Program-made: the position numbers and the translations under genes
Shown here: positions 45,090 through 53,988 of the stretch, one piece after another
How positions within the stretch are numbered: position 1 is the stretch's first letter
Layout of the letters: every line of letters starts with the position of its first letter
The notes under the pieces: generated by a model
Seen by the model: the letters and a program-made list of their open reading frames with translations, nothing else
What the model was told of the DNA's origin: nothing
Databases searched by the model: none
From: Rhizosphaericola sp047606825
GTDB taxonomy: Bacteria; Bacteroidota; Bacteroidia; Chitinophagales; Chitinophagaceae
Direction of reading: 5' to 3'
NCBI GenBank assembly: GCA_047606825.1
Contig: JASGDY010000131.1
Coordinates: 1-64,000 of the forward strand
Length of the DNA stretch: 64,000 bases

Positions 45090-45244
45090 AAGAATAAAAG
45101 ATTTCGGGTTTCTTTAAGGTACAAATCTTGCCGCAATGCGTATCTTGCAGGGTCTCGAACGAAGTTTAACGCATATTTTAAAGAAAATGATTAAACATAT
45201 TGTATCCAAAACTATCCGTATGGAGAAGAAAAACAAGTAACAAA

Positions 45245-46393
45245 ATGAAATTACACACAATAGCGAGCGTGTTCGTCGTTCTTCTGTTTCCCATGGCGGC
45301 AATGGCTCAAGATGAACAACAGTTCAAAATCGAAGGAAAACTCGACAACATAGGCAAAGAACCTGAAAAAATCCTCCTCTACTATCCTTACCGTGAACAG
45401 AACTATATGGACAGTGTCGAAGTAAAAGGCGACAAATACAAATTTGACGGCATGATCTCCGGTCCGGTGAGAGCCGATCTGTACATCCGTTACAAAGACA
45501 GCCAAGGACAAACCAATATGTCTTCCGACGTACTGACCGTATTCCTACAACCCGGCAATATCGGGATCACGAGCAGCGGCTCATTTGCAAACGCGACAGT
45601 GACAGGCTCCAAGGCCAACGATGAATTTAAAAAAATACAGCAGGCCGCCGTTCCCTACCAAAACCAGATCGCTCCGTTGATGGAACAATACAAAACCTAC
45701 GCAAAGGACAAAAACAAGGCGGGGCAGCAAGAAGTCAACAAGCAAATAAACAACATCAAACAAAGAATGCTGGCAGACACCTATGGCAACTACGTCAAGC
45801 AAAACCCCAATTCGCCCATCGCCCTGTTTGCCTTGCAGCAATACGAGGGTGTCAATATCAAACATCCAGACGAGGCTTCGCAGCTTTTCGGCACATTACC
45901 GGCTGATGTCCAGGCTTCGCGTGACGGACAGAAGTTCCAACAACTCATCCGCATGGCACAAATGGCGCCCGTCGGAAAAGCGGCACCGGACTTTGTCCAA
46001 AACGACACTTTGGGCACCCCCATTCCGCTGTCTGCCTATCGCGGCAACTATGTGTTGATTGATTTTTGGGCAAGCTGGTGCGGTCCGTGCCGTGCGGAAA
46101 ACCCCGAACTGGTTGCACTATACAACAAATACCATTCGCATGGATTCAACGTCCTCGGCGTGTCGCTCGACAAACCCGGCGAAATGGACAACTGGCTCAA
46201 AGCCATCCACGAGGACAAGCTACCCTGGAGAAATGTTTCGGATTTGCAGTTTTGGAACAATGCCGTCGCAAGGAAATACGGTATCGTCTCCGTCCCACAA
46301 AACTTCCTTATCGACCCAAGCGGGAAAATTGTCGCAAGGGACTTGAAAATGGACGAGTTGAACGCGAGGTTGACCGCACTCTACGGAAATTAA
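45245..46393 (+). CDS. Thioredoxin-like TlpA-family protein with DUF4369 N-terminal domain
   Basis: This 382-residue exported protein has a signal peptide (IASVFVVLLFPMAAMAQ). An N-terminal DUF4369-type beta domain follows (FKIEGKLDNIGKEPEKILLY, DSVEVKGDKYKFDG). Next is a helical linker (residues about 120-230), then a thioredoxin fold with redox motif WCGPC near residue 278 in DFWASWCGPCRAENPELV and the cis-Pro region VPQNFLID. Such proteins act in periplasmic disulfide exchange. The ATG at 45245 is chosen over an upstream in-frame start at 45200 because it begins the signal peptide. Confidence 0.88.
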   Translation: MKLHTIASVFVVLLFPMAAMAQDEQQFKIEGKLDNIGKEPEKILLYYPYREQNYMDSVEVKGDKYKFDGMISGPVRADLYIRYKDSQGQTNMSSDVLTVFLQPGNIGITSSGSFANATVTGSKANDEFKKIQQAAVPYQNQIAPLMEQYKTYAKDKNKAGQQEVNKQINNIKQRMLADTYGNYVKQNPNSPIALFALQQYEGVNIKHPDEASQLFGTLPADVQASRDGQKFQQLIRMAQMAPVGKAAPDFVQNDTLGTPIPLSAYRGNYVLIDFWASWCGPCRAENPELVALYNKYHSHGFNVLGVSLDKPGEMDNWLKAIHEDKLPWRNVSDLQFWNNAVARKYGIVSVPQNFLIDPSGKIVARDLKMDELNARLTALYGN

Positions 46394-46510
46394 CAGTCTG
46401 TAGACAGGACAGTGGGCAGTTGGACGTTCAAGTTAAACCTAAGAACCTTATATAGAAGGTCAAGTTACCCACAAACGTTGTGATTTTCCGTAAAGCCCGA
46501 GGGTAGAGAA

Positions 46511-47200
46511 CTAACCCAACGCAAAATCAACTGCTGCTTGGGCGTGTATTTTTGTCGTGTCAAATGCAGGAGCGGCAATTTCTTCCGTCTTTATCAACAT
46601 CGGGATCTCGGTACAGCCGAGAATGATTCCTTCCGCACCTGCATGTAGCAGGTTGTCGATGATTTCCAAATACCCTTTTTTGGTGGATTCCGTAAGGATA
46701 CCTTTGTGCAATTCCTCATCCAAGGTCTTTACGATATATGCCCTTTCTTCCTGCGAAGGCACAATTGTTTCGATGCCTTTTTCGGACAACTTGTCTTTAA
46801 AAAAACGACGTTCCATCGTAAACTGCGTTCCCAAAAGACCAATCTTTTTCAAACCTTGTTGGCGGACTGCATCTGCCGTTGACACGGCTATATGAATCAG
46901 GGGAAGCTGAATATATTCCTGTATTCTGTCGGCAATCAAATGGGCTGTATTGGCACACAGGACAATACCTTCGGCACCTGCCTTCTTCAAGCTGTCGCAG
47001 GCAGAGGAAAGCAACCTGAAATTAGCGTCCCAGTCATCCACACTGTTGTTGTCATGCACGTGCTGGAAATTGACGGAATAGGTGATACATTCCGCATAGT
47101 TTAAACCTCCCAAACGCTCATTGATACCTTCATTGATGTATCTATAATAATCGATTGTCGAAACCCAGCTAATGCCGCCAACAAGTCCTAACTTTTTCAT
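46511..47200 (-). CDS. Aspartate/glutamate racemase-family protein (YgeA/RacX-like)
   Basis: This 229-residue cytoplasmic protein has the two catalytic cysteines of PLP-independent amino-acid racemases, in GIVLCANTAHL (about 83) and GIILGCTEIPML (about 195), plus the start KKLGLVGGISWVSTIDYYR and KKIGLLGTQFTM typical of the Asp/Glu/hydantoin racemase superfamily. It interconverts L- and D-amino acids; broad specificity is common. It is a single gene flanked by non-coding DNA. Confidence 0.88.
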   Translation of the reverse strand: MKKLGLVGGISWVSTIDYYRYINEGINERLGGLNYAECITYSVNFQHVHDNNSVDDWDANFRLLSSACDSLKKAGAEGIVLCANTAHLIADRIQEYIQLPLIHIAVSTADAVRQQGLKKIGLLGTQFTMERRFFKDKLSEKGIETIVPSQEERAYIVKTLDEELHKGILTESTKKGYLEIIDNLLHAGAEGIILGCTEIPMLIKTEEIAAPAFDTTKIHAQAAVDFALG

Positions 47201-47606
47201 GGTCTGTCATCATTTTATAGTCCAAAGTAAAACAATTTTTCTTTTGCCGCTGATGCATGTACCAGCAACACCTATTATTTCTTCTCTGCAAAATTTCCAT
47301 TTAGAAAAGCTGTACAAGGATAAAAAGTAGCGGTTAAACGTATATTGTCAAACCACCCCGACCAGTGATTGGTTTCCCCGATACTGAAAATCCATCTATT
47401 TTATTTTCAATAAATTCCACTTACGCTACCTCCAAATCATGAACTTAATTTTGGATGAACTTAACCAAGTAATCCCTGTCGAACTCGGGCTAGTATAAGC
47501 ATCCCACAGCTATTTTTCTGTACATTTTCTAATAAATACAACCAAAGCAAATGAAGGTTTCGGCACAGTTCTACACATTATTGTGTGATTAGTTTGTTTA
47601 AAAATA
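47201..47606. other. Intergenic region without recognised features
   Basis: These 406 bp separate the racemase and abiEii genes. I see no open frame of note, RNA gene, strong hairpin or clear repeat. The racemase promoter should lie near 47210-47260, where TTACTTTG is a weak -7 candidate. Confidence 0.5.
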
Positions 47607-48545
47607 TTAATCCGAAATATCCTTGAATAATTGCTCGAATGCAGCTACTACGCTACTATATTCTGGCAAAGAACCAGCAGCATAGGACATACCTTTTACA
47701 AAACGGCCGTACTCAGTGGGGTATTTTTTATCATTTCTTAAAATATCCAGCGCAATACTGAATTTTTCTTTTATGCTAAGTCCTTCTATGCTTTTGGCAC
47801 GATCATCATCTTCCTGAATAGTATGTATCATCAATGTTTTAAAGCCATGATAGTTGATAACTGTACGGTTCAGAAAATATAAGTCATGCAAGTGTCTTAC
47901 AATATTTCTGTCATCGGGATTTTCTGCATTGTTTTTAATATCTTCTTCTCTCTGCGGAATACGCCATAATAAAGCACTGCATTTATCAATAGCTATTTCT
48001 ATTGAGTTGGCGCAAGCTACGTTCAATACTTCCGGCGATTTGCGGGACAATTCATTGACAAAAGAAGAAACTGAAAATGTCTGTGCTTTCAAAAACAGGT
48101 TAGTCAATCTAAATTCAATCAAGAGATGCGGGCGCAAGGCAACAGATTGCGGAAACAAAGTAGGATAATCTAATTGAACAGAAAAGAAATGATTGCTATC
48201 TCTTGCAACAATTTTATTGTCATCAATATCAAACTCGGTTCTTAAATGAGTAATAACCGCATTCTTAAAATCAGATAATATTTTCTTTTGTTGGCTTTTA
48301 CTCTTTTCTTCAAGCAGATTAGTTTGTATTCTGAAATCAACGTCCTCTGAAAACCTTTGGATGATATTATGTGCTTTAGACAAAGCTGTTCCACCCGAAA
48401 ATATAATGTCAAAACCGGGATAAGAAAATTCATGAACTTTCTTCAACACCTGCACTGCATACCAATCTTTCTCAACGAAAGCAGCATTGATATTTTTTAT
48501 CGTAGCCACTTCTTCCAGCAGGTCTTTATTTTTAAACTCGTTCAT
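47607..48545 (-). CDS. AbiEii-type nucleotidyltransferase toxin
   Basis: This 312-residue protein has the DNA-polymerase-beta-like nucleotidyltransferase motif of AbiEii/MenT proteins: GGTALSKAHNIIQRFSEDVD provides the G-G/S and D-x-D residues. C-terminal features include RNIVRHLHDLYFLNRTVI. These toxins block translation, some by adding nucleotides to tRNA acceptor ends, and act in phage abortive infection as type IV-like modules. The ATG at 48545 lies inside the end of the antitoxin gene (14-bp overlap), the usual arrangement. An in-frame TTG at 48572 is less likely. Confidence 0.85.
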   Translation of the reverse strand: MNEFKNKDLLEEVATIKNINAAFVEKDWYAVQVLKKVHEFSYPGFDIIFSGGTALSKAHNIIQRFSEDVDFRIQTNLLEEKSKSQQKKILSDFKNAVITHLRTEFDIDDNKIVARDSNHFFSVQLDYPTLFPQSVALRPHLLIEFRLTNLFLKAQTFSVSSFVNELSRKSPEVLNVACANSIEIAIDKCSALLWRIPQREEDIKNNAENPDDRNIVRHLHDLYFLNRTVINYHGFKTLMIHTIQEDDDRAKSIEGLSIKEKFSIALDILRNDKKYPTEYGRFVKGMSYAAGSLPEYSSVVAAFEQLFKDISD

Positions 48546-48945
48546 AATAAATTGGCGTTTCCTTGTAACCAATTTTACGACTAAACCTTGACTTTGCTAT
48601 GCCAATCTGCCTACCCGTAGGGATTTGTGTAGAGCGCCCTGCATGATATTCTTTTTCTGCATTAGTCGGCAGCGTCTTTACTCCCAGCTTTTGGAGTGCC
48701 TCTTTGGCCAAAGTGGGAAGCGGGGCAACGGGAAGAAGCTCGCCTGTAAGTTGTGATACTTTCGTTTTGGCATAGATACCATAACCCAACTTTGCTAAAT
48801 TACCTTGCCGGGTAAGTTTAAGCAACGCTCTACCCACTTGGTCGTAACCGCCGAGGTCAGCAAAATCCTCACGGATAAATATGTTAGACTTCATCCTTGC
48901 TATTCTTGCCTTAATCTTATTTTCCAATGATTTAAAATTCCCCAT
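48532..48945 (-). CDS. AbiEi-type antitoxin (DUF6088-like)
   Basis: This 137-residue basic protein has an N-terminal winged-helix region (FIREDFADLGGYDQVGRALL, LTRQGNLAKLGYGIYAKTKV) typical of AbiEi/DUF6088 antitoxins. These repress the operon by binding repeats upstream and counteract AbiEii. It precedes and overlaps abiEii. Two direct repeats, one containing a perfect -7 box, lie upstream at 48967-49006. Confidence 0.82.
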   Translation of the reverse strand: MGNFKSLENKIKARIARMKSNIFIREDFADLGGYDQVGRALLKLTRQGNLAKLGYGIYAKTKVSQLTGELLPVAPLPTLAKEALQKLGVKTLPTNAEKEYHAGRSTQIPTGRQIGIAKSRFSRKIGYKETPIYYERV

Positions 48946-48966
48946 TGTTACCTGTATTCTAATTTG

Positions 48967-49006
48967 TAAAAATACGACAATTCTTAATTACAAAGATACG
49001 ACAATT
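48967..49006 (-). promoter_or_regulatory. abiE promoter with two direct repeats
   Basis: On the minus strand AATTGTCGTATCTTTG (49006-48991) and AATTGTCGTATTTTTA (48982-48967) are 24 bp apart and match at 14 of 16 positions. The first contains TATCTTTG, an exact -7 box. The ATG is 22 bp further on. They are candidates for AbiEi autoregulatory sites. Confidence 0.55.
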
Positions 49007-49218
49007 ATTTTCTTGGAATCATGTCCAAAATCAGTTGTAGCCCTAATACTAAAATTACATTTTGTATTTGATCAACAAGGATAAACCTTATTGTATCTAT
49101 ATGAAATATAAAAACAACAAATCGGTTATTGTTGCTATTATAAGGAAATGCTCCATTGTAGGGTCGCCCATCATTCTTTTGAGCAATATAATATCGACGA
49201 CTGGCCACAGACTATTGT

Positions 49219-50469
49219 TTACTGACTACTGGCCGCTATTTTCCTTCTCCACAACAGATTACCGTCTCCATAACTTAAAAAACGGAAACCATTGTCCAGT
49301 GCATACTGGTAGATACTTTTCCAACGGTCACCGACGACAGCCGCCACCAACAATATCAACGTGGACTGCGGTTGGTGGAAATTTGTTACCAGACCATTGG
49401 CAATCCTTAGTTCGTAACCCGGTGCGATGATAATCTGTGTTTTTGCCAATAGCCTTTCGATATGGCGCGACCGCATCCATCTTACCAGACCTTCAATGGC
49501 TTCTTTTGCCGAAATATCGCTGGTATTTTCGTAAGGTTCCCATTGCCGGACCTCGATATGCAAAGATTCGAGTTCGTTGCGGCTAGCTTTGACACCCATC
49601 CAATAAAGGCTTTCAACGGTGCGCATGGACGTAGTGCCGACCGTGACGATATTGCGGTTTTCGGCAATGGCCGACAACAGTTGTTGGAGAAAGGACAGGG
49701 AAATATCCATCGCCTCGTAGTGCATATCATGGTCTGCGATATGTTCAGCTTTTACGGGTTTGAACGTCCCCGCGCCGACATGCAGCGTCACGAAATCGTA
49801 GGAACTTTTTTTTTCCCGTAGGCTGTCCAATACTTTTTCCGTGAAATGCAGCCCTGCCGTGGGCGCAGCGACGGAACCATCATATTTTGCATAAACCGTT
49901 TGATAGCGTTCCTGGTCCGAAACTTCGGTCTCGCGGTTGAGGTAAGGCGGCAGTGGGATGATACCCGCATAATGCAAAACCTCCGCAAAAGACAAAATAC
50001 TGTCGCTCCAATACAACCGCACGAGAAAATAGTCGTTGCGCTTCTCCATCTTTTCGACGGATAGCTCAACAGTTCCGTTTTTCCCTTCGAAAGAGCGCGT
50101 CAAAACACCGTCTTTCCATTTTTTGGCACCACCGACAAGACATTTCCAATAGACCTCACCAGTTTGCAGCATCGCCGAGGTGATGTCGGGATAACAATCG
50201 TCCGGCTCCAGGCAGAAAATCTCTATCGTCGAACCCGTTGATTTCTGGAAAAAAATCCGCGCCTCGACAACTTTGGTGTTGTTGAAAACCAGAAATGTGT
50301 TTTCCGGCAATTCATCAGCGATATGCGCGTAAGTGTTTTGCCTGATGCCTTTTCCCGGTTCGAAAACCAATAGTTTGCTCGCGTCGCGTTGCGGGAGCGG
50401 GTATTTTGCAATGCGTTCCTCAGGAAGTTCGTAAGTATAGTCGAGAATGGAAATGTCTTTTGGATGCAT
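49219..50469 (-). CDS. queA: tRNA preQ1(34) S-adenosylmethionine ribosyltransferase-isomerase
   Basis: This 416-residue enzyme transfers and isomerises the ribose of SAM onto preQ1-modified tRNA to give epoxyqueuosine. It has the family start ILDYTYELPEERIAKYPLPQ, FNNTKVVEARIFF, AAPTAGLHFTEKVLDSLREK, LHVGAGTFKPVKAEHI, and VGTTSMRTVESLYW. At 416 residues it is longer than the E. coli enzyme, as in the long Bacteroidota variant. Its -7 box is only four bases from the ATG, so the mRNA is probably leaderless. No other queuosine genes are nearby. Confidence 0.93.
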   Translation of the reverse strand: MHPKDISILDYTYELPEERIAKYPLPQRDASKLLVFEPGKGIRQNTYAHIADELPENTFLVFNNTKVVEARIFFQKSTGSTIEIFCLEPDDCYPDITSAMLQTGEVYWKCLVGGAKKWKDGVLTRSFEGKNGTVELSVEKMEKRNDYFLVRLYWSDSILSFAEVLHYAGIIPLPPYLNRETEVSDQERYQTVYAKYDGSVAAPTAGLHFTEKVLDSLREKKSSYDFVTLHVGAGTFKPVKAEHIADHDMHYEAMDISLSFLQQLLSAIAENRNIVTVGTTSMRTVESLYWMGVKASRNELESLHIEVRQWEPYENTSDISAKEAIEGLVRWMRSRHIERLLAKTQIIIAPGYELRIANGLVTNFHQPQSTLILLVAAVVGDRWKSIYQYALDNGFRFLSYGDGNLLWRRKIAASSQ

Positions 50470-50473
50470 GGCG

Positions 50474-50481
50474 CAAAGGTA
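50474..50481 (-). promoter_or_regulatory. queA -7 box, leaderless geometry
   Basis: TACCTTTG on the minus strand ends four bases (CGCC) before the queA ATG at 50469. Transcription normally starts several bases after this box, at or next to the start codon. Confidence 0.65.
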
Positions 50482-50623
50482 GGGGTTGCAGGGAAAAAAG
50501 GCATGGAGATAAGCCCACTACCCTGACCATGACATCCTGTTTTCTTTATGGATTAGACAATCAAGACCAACTTATCCTTTCAGAACAGACAACCGAATGC
50601 ACTTTTTTAACAACTTATAAAAA

Positions 50624-50688
50624 TTCCCGATTTCGTAAACAATATTCCCAAACTCGTAAACCACAAGCTACCGCCGGATATACCTTTG
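50624..50688 (+). promoter_or_regulatory. Tandem 21-bp direct repeats and -7 box upstream of the TonB receptor
   Basis: Two adjacent copies of ATTCCCnAnnTCGTAAACnA (50624-50643 and 50645-50664) are spaced exactly 21 bp, two helical turns, on the same face of DNA. An exact -7 box TACCTTTG follows at 50681-50688, so the second copy overlaps the -33 region. This is the geometry of AraC-family activator sites. Confidence 0.5.
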
Positions 50689-50728
50689 CCATCTTCATCA
50701 ATCTATATATTCTAAATCTTAAAACTTA

Positions 50729-53053
50729 ATGAAATACAGTCGTTTATGGAGAAGACTGACGACCCTGGTTCTTGGCATATCGGTATGCCTGATGGCAAAA
50801 TCCCAAAACGTCTATCTGAAAGGAACGGTGGAGACCAGAGACAGACAGCGGATACAGGGAATCAGCATTGCAGTCCCCGAAACTAGGAGCAAGACCGTTT
50901 CTGACGCCAAAGGACACTTCTTGCTTAGAGGACTCCCTCAACGGGAATTTGTCGTTCAATTAAGAAGTGAAGACAGCCTGTTGATGGAAACAAAATTCAG
51001 CCATCCGGAGCAAGACACGATCTTTTACACCTTTACACTTCCTTTTGACGCGCAAAAACTGGAAGAGGTAGTTGTAAGCAGCACCCGCCTACACCTGGAA
51101 TCGGACGATATCGGCAAGGTGAAAATGAAAAACATGGAAAACCCGGAAGTGTATAGCTATGTTTCGAAGGAATTGCTGAAAGAGACCAATATCGTCAACA
51201 TACAAGACGCATTGAGAAACGTCACGGGTGCTACCGTCAACATGGATCCTGCCGGGGGTATCAGCATTATGTCCCGCGGCTTTGCCACCTATGTCGGCGC
51301 ACGGAATGGATACCCTTTTCGGGCAACGGCAAGGAGCAACACCGACCTTGTCAACATTGAAGCCATCGAGGTACTGAAAGGCCCAAGCGGCGCGCTGTTT
51401 GGAAATGCCGTCAATTCCTATGGTGGGCTCGTCAACCTCGTGACCAAAAAACCTTTTGAATCTACCCAGACCGAAATCAGCTACACCGTCGGTAGCTTTG
51501 GACTCCAAAGATTGACGGCGGACGTCAACACACCGCTTACCACGGACAAAAAGACTTTGCTGCGCGTAAACGGTGCCATCCATAAACAAGGTAGCTTCAT
51601 GAATGCCGGCCACAACAACCGATACATGCTGGCGCCCAGTTTGGCATTCATGCCCACCGATAAGCTAAAACTGACTTTAGATATGGAACTGTACAAAGAA
51701 GACGTCACAAGACCTTATTATATCTCGAGCTATTCGGCACTGACCGGACTCAAAAACATCAAAGACTTGCCAATCGATTACAAAGAAGCGTTTTTCGACA
51801 ATTCATTGAATGCCGTCTCCCAGAATCTTAGGGTCTACCTCAATTCGGAATATAAAATCTCGAAAACATGGACTTCCGTCACCAATATCGCCTACATCAA
51901 CGAAGACCTCCAAAAAAGCTATCAGGGATACCTGTATTTTATGCCAAATGATTCGTTGGCACGGAGCAACGGTGATTTTGGACCAATCACGACCTACTCC
52001 ACCGACTTCCAGCAAAACTTTAAGGCGGACTTCCGTATTGGGTCTATCAGGAATCGGCTGTTGCTGGGTTTTGACTATTATAGCTACAACTCTAGGCGTA
52101 TCTACGTAAGTTTCCCCCTCCTCGATACCATCAATTATAAGACATCCTTCAATCTCGCCAATATACGTAAAGTTGAACAGGCTTATAACAACTATGACAA
52201 CATGGTGGCAACGAGCGCATACAGCTCCAATTTTAACCAAGTGGCATTTTATGCCTCCGACCTTATCAATATCACCCCCGGATTGATGGTGCTTGCAAGT
52301 GCAAGGGCAGACCGATACATGCTCAAAGGCTCTTCTGGCTATAACCAAAACTCCATTACACCCAAATTTGGAATAGTATATCAACCTATTTTGGAAAAAA
52401 TATCCATTTTTGGAAACTATACCAGCGGCTATACCAATGCCGGCACCGTCACCCAGCCCGACGGTACCCAGTTCGTAATGAAACCTTATTTTGCACATCA
52501 ATGGGAAGCCGGCATCAAAGCGGCACTCTCCAACAACCATCTGGTCGCCACGCTTAGCTATTTTGACATCAGGATATCCGATGCACCTAGATACGATGGT
52601 ACAGGATACGCCTACCAAGATGGCAACCAGAAAAGCAACGGTCTGGAATTTGATTTAAAGGCATACGCCTTCGATGGATTTTCCGCGATAGCAGGCTATG
52701 TCTACAATGTCAATAAATATATCAAATCGACGAGCAATGAAGGCAAACTCACAACAGCCACTCCGAAGAACGTCGGTAATCTATGGCTCAGCTATCGCTT
52801 CCGCCATAGCCCTGCATTAAAACATTTCGGCATAGGCGCGGGTGGAAACTATGTAGACAAGAGCTTTTTTAATGCGGCCAATACGATTATCCTTCCCTCC
52901 TACTTATTGGTAAATGCATCTGTTTTTTATGACAACGAGACATGGCGGGCCGGGGTTGCAGTGGCCAATATTACCAACAGGAAATACTGGTCTTCGATTG
53001 CCACGCCCCAGACACCAAGGAACATTTCCTTAAACGTCTCTTTCAAATTCTAA
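50729..53053 (+). CDS. TonB-dependent siderophore-type receptor
   Basis: This 774-residue outer-membrane receptor has a signal peptide (LTTLVLGISVCLMAKSQ) and a short carboxypeptidase-regulatory-like domain (YLKGTVETRDRQRIQGISI). The plug contains IQDALRNVTGATVNMDPAGG, SRGFATYVGARNGYPFRAT, IEAIEVLKGPSGALFGN and YGGLVNLVTKKPFE. A beta-barrel ends NISLNVSFKF. It is a paralogue of the receptor at 33611 and probably takes up a ferric siderophore. Ferritin and an Fe-S assembly protein follow on the same strand, so this stretch has an iron theme. Expression may depend on the repeats at 50624. Confidence 0.88.
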   Translation: MKYSRLWRRLTTLVLGISVCLMAKSQNVYLKGTVETRDRQRIQGISIAVPETRSKTVSDAKGHFLLRGLPQREFVVQLRSEDSLLMETKFSHPEQDTIFYTFTLPFDAQKLEEVVVSSTRLHLESDDIGKVKMKNMENPEVYSYVSKELLKETNIVNIQDALRNVTGATVNMDPAGGISIMSRGFATYVGARNGYPFRATARSNTDLVNIEAIEVLKGPSGALFGNAVNSYGGLVNLVTKKPFESTQTEISYTVGSFGLQRLTADVNTPLTTDKKTLLRVNGAIHKQGSFMNAGHNNRYMLAPSLAFMPTDKLKLTLDMELYKEDVTRPYYISSYSALTGLKNIKDLPIDYKEAFFDNSLNAVSQNLRVYLNSEYKISKTWTSVTNIAYINEDLQKSYQGYLYFMPNDSLARSNGDFGPITTYSTDFQQNFKADFRIGSIRNRLLLGFDYYSYNSRRIYVSFPLLDTINYKTSFNLANIRKVEQAYNNYDNMVATSAYSSNFNQVAFYASDLINITPGLMVLASARADRYMLKGSSGYNQNSITPKFGIVYQPILEKISIFGNYTSGYTNAGTVTQPDGTQFVMKPYFAHQWEAGIKAALSNNHLVATLSYFDIRISDAPRYDGTGYAYQDGNQKSNGLEFDLKAYAFDGFSAIAGYVYNVNKYIKSTSNEGKLTTATPKNVGNLWLSYRFRHSPALKHFGIGAGGNYVDKSFFNAANTIILPSYLLVNASVFYDNETWRAGVAVANITNRKYWSSIATPQTPRNISLNVSFKF

Positions 53054-53113
53054 AAGGATTCAGGACAAAATACATTCGTTCGTGGTATATGAAAGAAATA
53101 CAAAGCATGCTTA

Positions 53114-53151
53114 GTTTCCGCAAAGCCCCCTTCGGGAGGGCATGCGGAGAC
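53114..53151. other. Strong hairpin between receptor and ferritin genes
   Basis: GTTTCCGCA and TGCGGAGAC form an outer 9-bp stem (one G-T or mismatch). Inside, GCCC/GGGC and CC-TTCG-GG form an inner stem with a stable TTCG tetraloop. There is no T-run. It could be a terminator of unusual type, an mRNA 3' stabiliser or part of a small RNA. Confidence 0.45.
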
Positions 53152-53346
53152 TGAATGTGAATGTGCAATGATATTAGGCTTTGGACACGCTTACGCGTCA
53201 TTTCCGGGAAGGCGGGAAGCGACCACCCTAACAATCCGACGTCAATTTCAAAAATGACCCGCTCGTCAACAATTCGTCATAATTTCCTGTTAATCTATGC
53301 GCAAACAAATATTACACAATATCTTTAACGCCAAATTATAATAACA

Positions 53347-53895
53347 ATGAAAACATGTCGTCTATCCGCAAGCTTGCAGAAAGCACTAAACGAGCAAATG
53401 ACCTTGGAAGCCTATTCCGCACAAGTATATCTGATGTTGTCTTCCTGGGCTGATTCACAGAGCTATATCGGCATTTCCGGTTTCTTGTTCAAACACGCCA
53501 ACGAGGAGCGTACCCACATGGCCAAACTGATTGAATATATACAGGAACGCGGTGGCAAAGTCACCATCGACGCCATCAAAAAACCCGGCGTGGAACCCAA
53601 ATCCGTGCAGGAATGCTTTGAGATGGTATTCAAACAAGAAGTGGAAAATACCACCGCCATCTACAAAATCATCGATTTGGCGATGAAAGAAGGTGACTGG
53701 GCAACCTGGAACCATCTCCAGTGGTTCGTGAAAGAACAACGTGAAGAAGAAAAATATGCACTCCACCTCTTGGACAAAATCAAAATCGCCGGTGGCAAAA
53801 ATGCCGTTGAATCTGCCCTGTACGAACTGGACAAGGACATTTCCAAGGCTTCGCAGGACACGCCTGTTTCCGACGACCTTCATTTGGACGCTTAA
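53347..53895 (+). CDS. ftnA: Bacterial non-haem ferritin
   Basis: This 182-residue four-helix-bundle protein stores iron in a 24-mer shell. Ferroxidase ligands are visible: Glu in LNEQMTLEAYSAQVYL, Glu and His in ANEERTHMAKL, Glu in KQEVENTTAIY and the Q/E residues of VKEQREEEKYALHLLDKI. Length is normal, slightly extended by an acidic tail (DDLHLDA). It is transcribed alone, about 290 bp after the TonB receptor. Confidence 0.95.
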   Translation: MKTCRLSASLQKALNEQMTLEAYSAQVYLMLSSWADSQSYIGISGFLFKHANEERTHMAKLIEYIQERGGKVTIDAIKKPGVEPKSVQECFEMVFKQEVENTTAIYKIIDLAMKEGDWATWNHLQWFVKEQREEEKYALHLLDKIKIAGGKNAVESALYELDKDISKASQDTPVSDDLHLDA

Positions 53896-53936
53896 CCATA
53901 TTTGCGTATTGCAAATTTCGGACGGTAAAATTCAAC

Positions 53937-53966
53937 TTTGCTTTAACTGCAAATGATTTAACTTTG
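53937..53966 (+). promoter_or_regulatory. Promoter of the nfu-type gene
   Basis: TTTG (53937-53940) and TAACTTTG (53959-53966) match both Bacteroidota promoter elements with an 18-bp spacer; the ATG is 22 bp downstream. Confidence 0.75.
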
Positions 53967-53988
53967 CCAGTCGGAAATGTAAAACATT

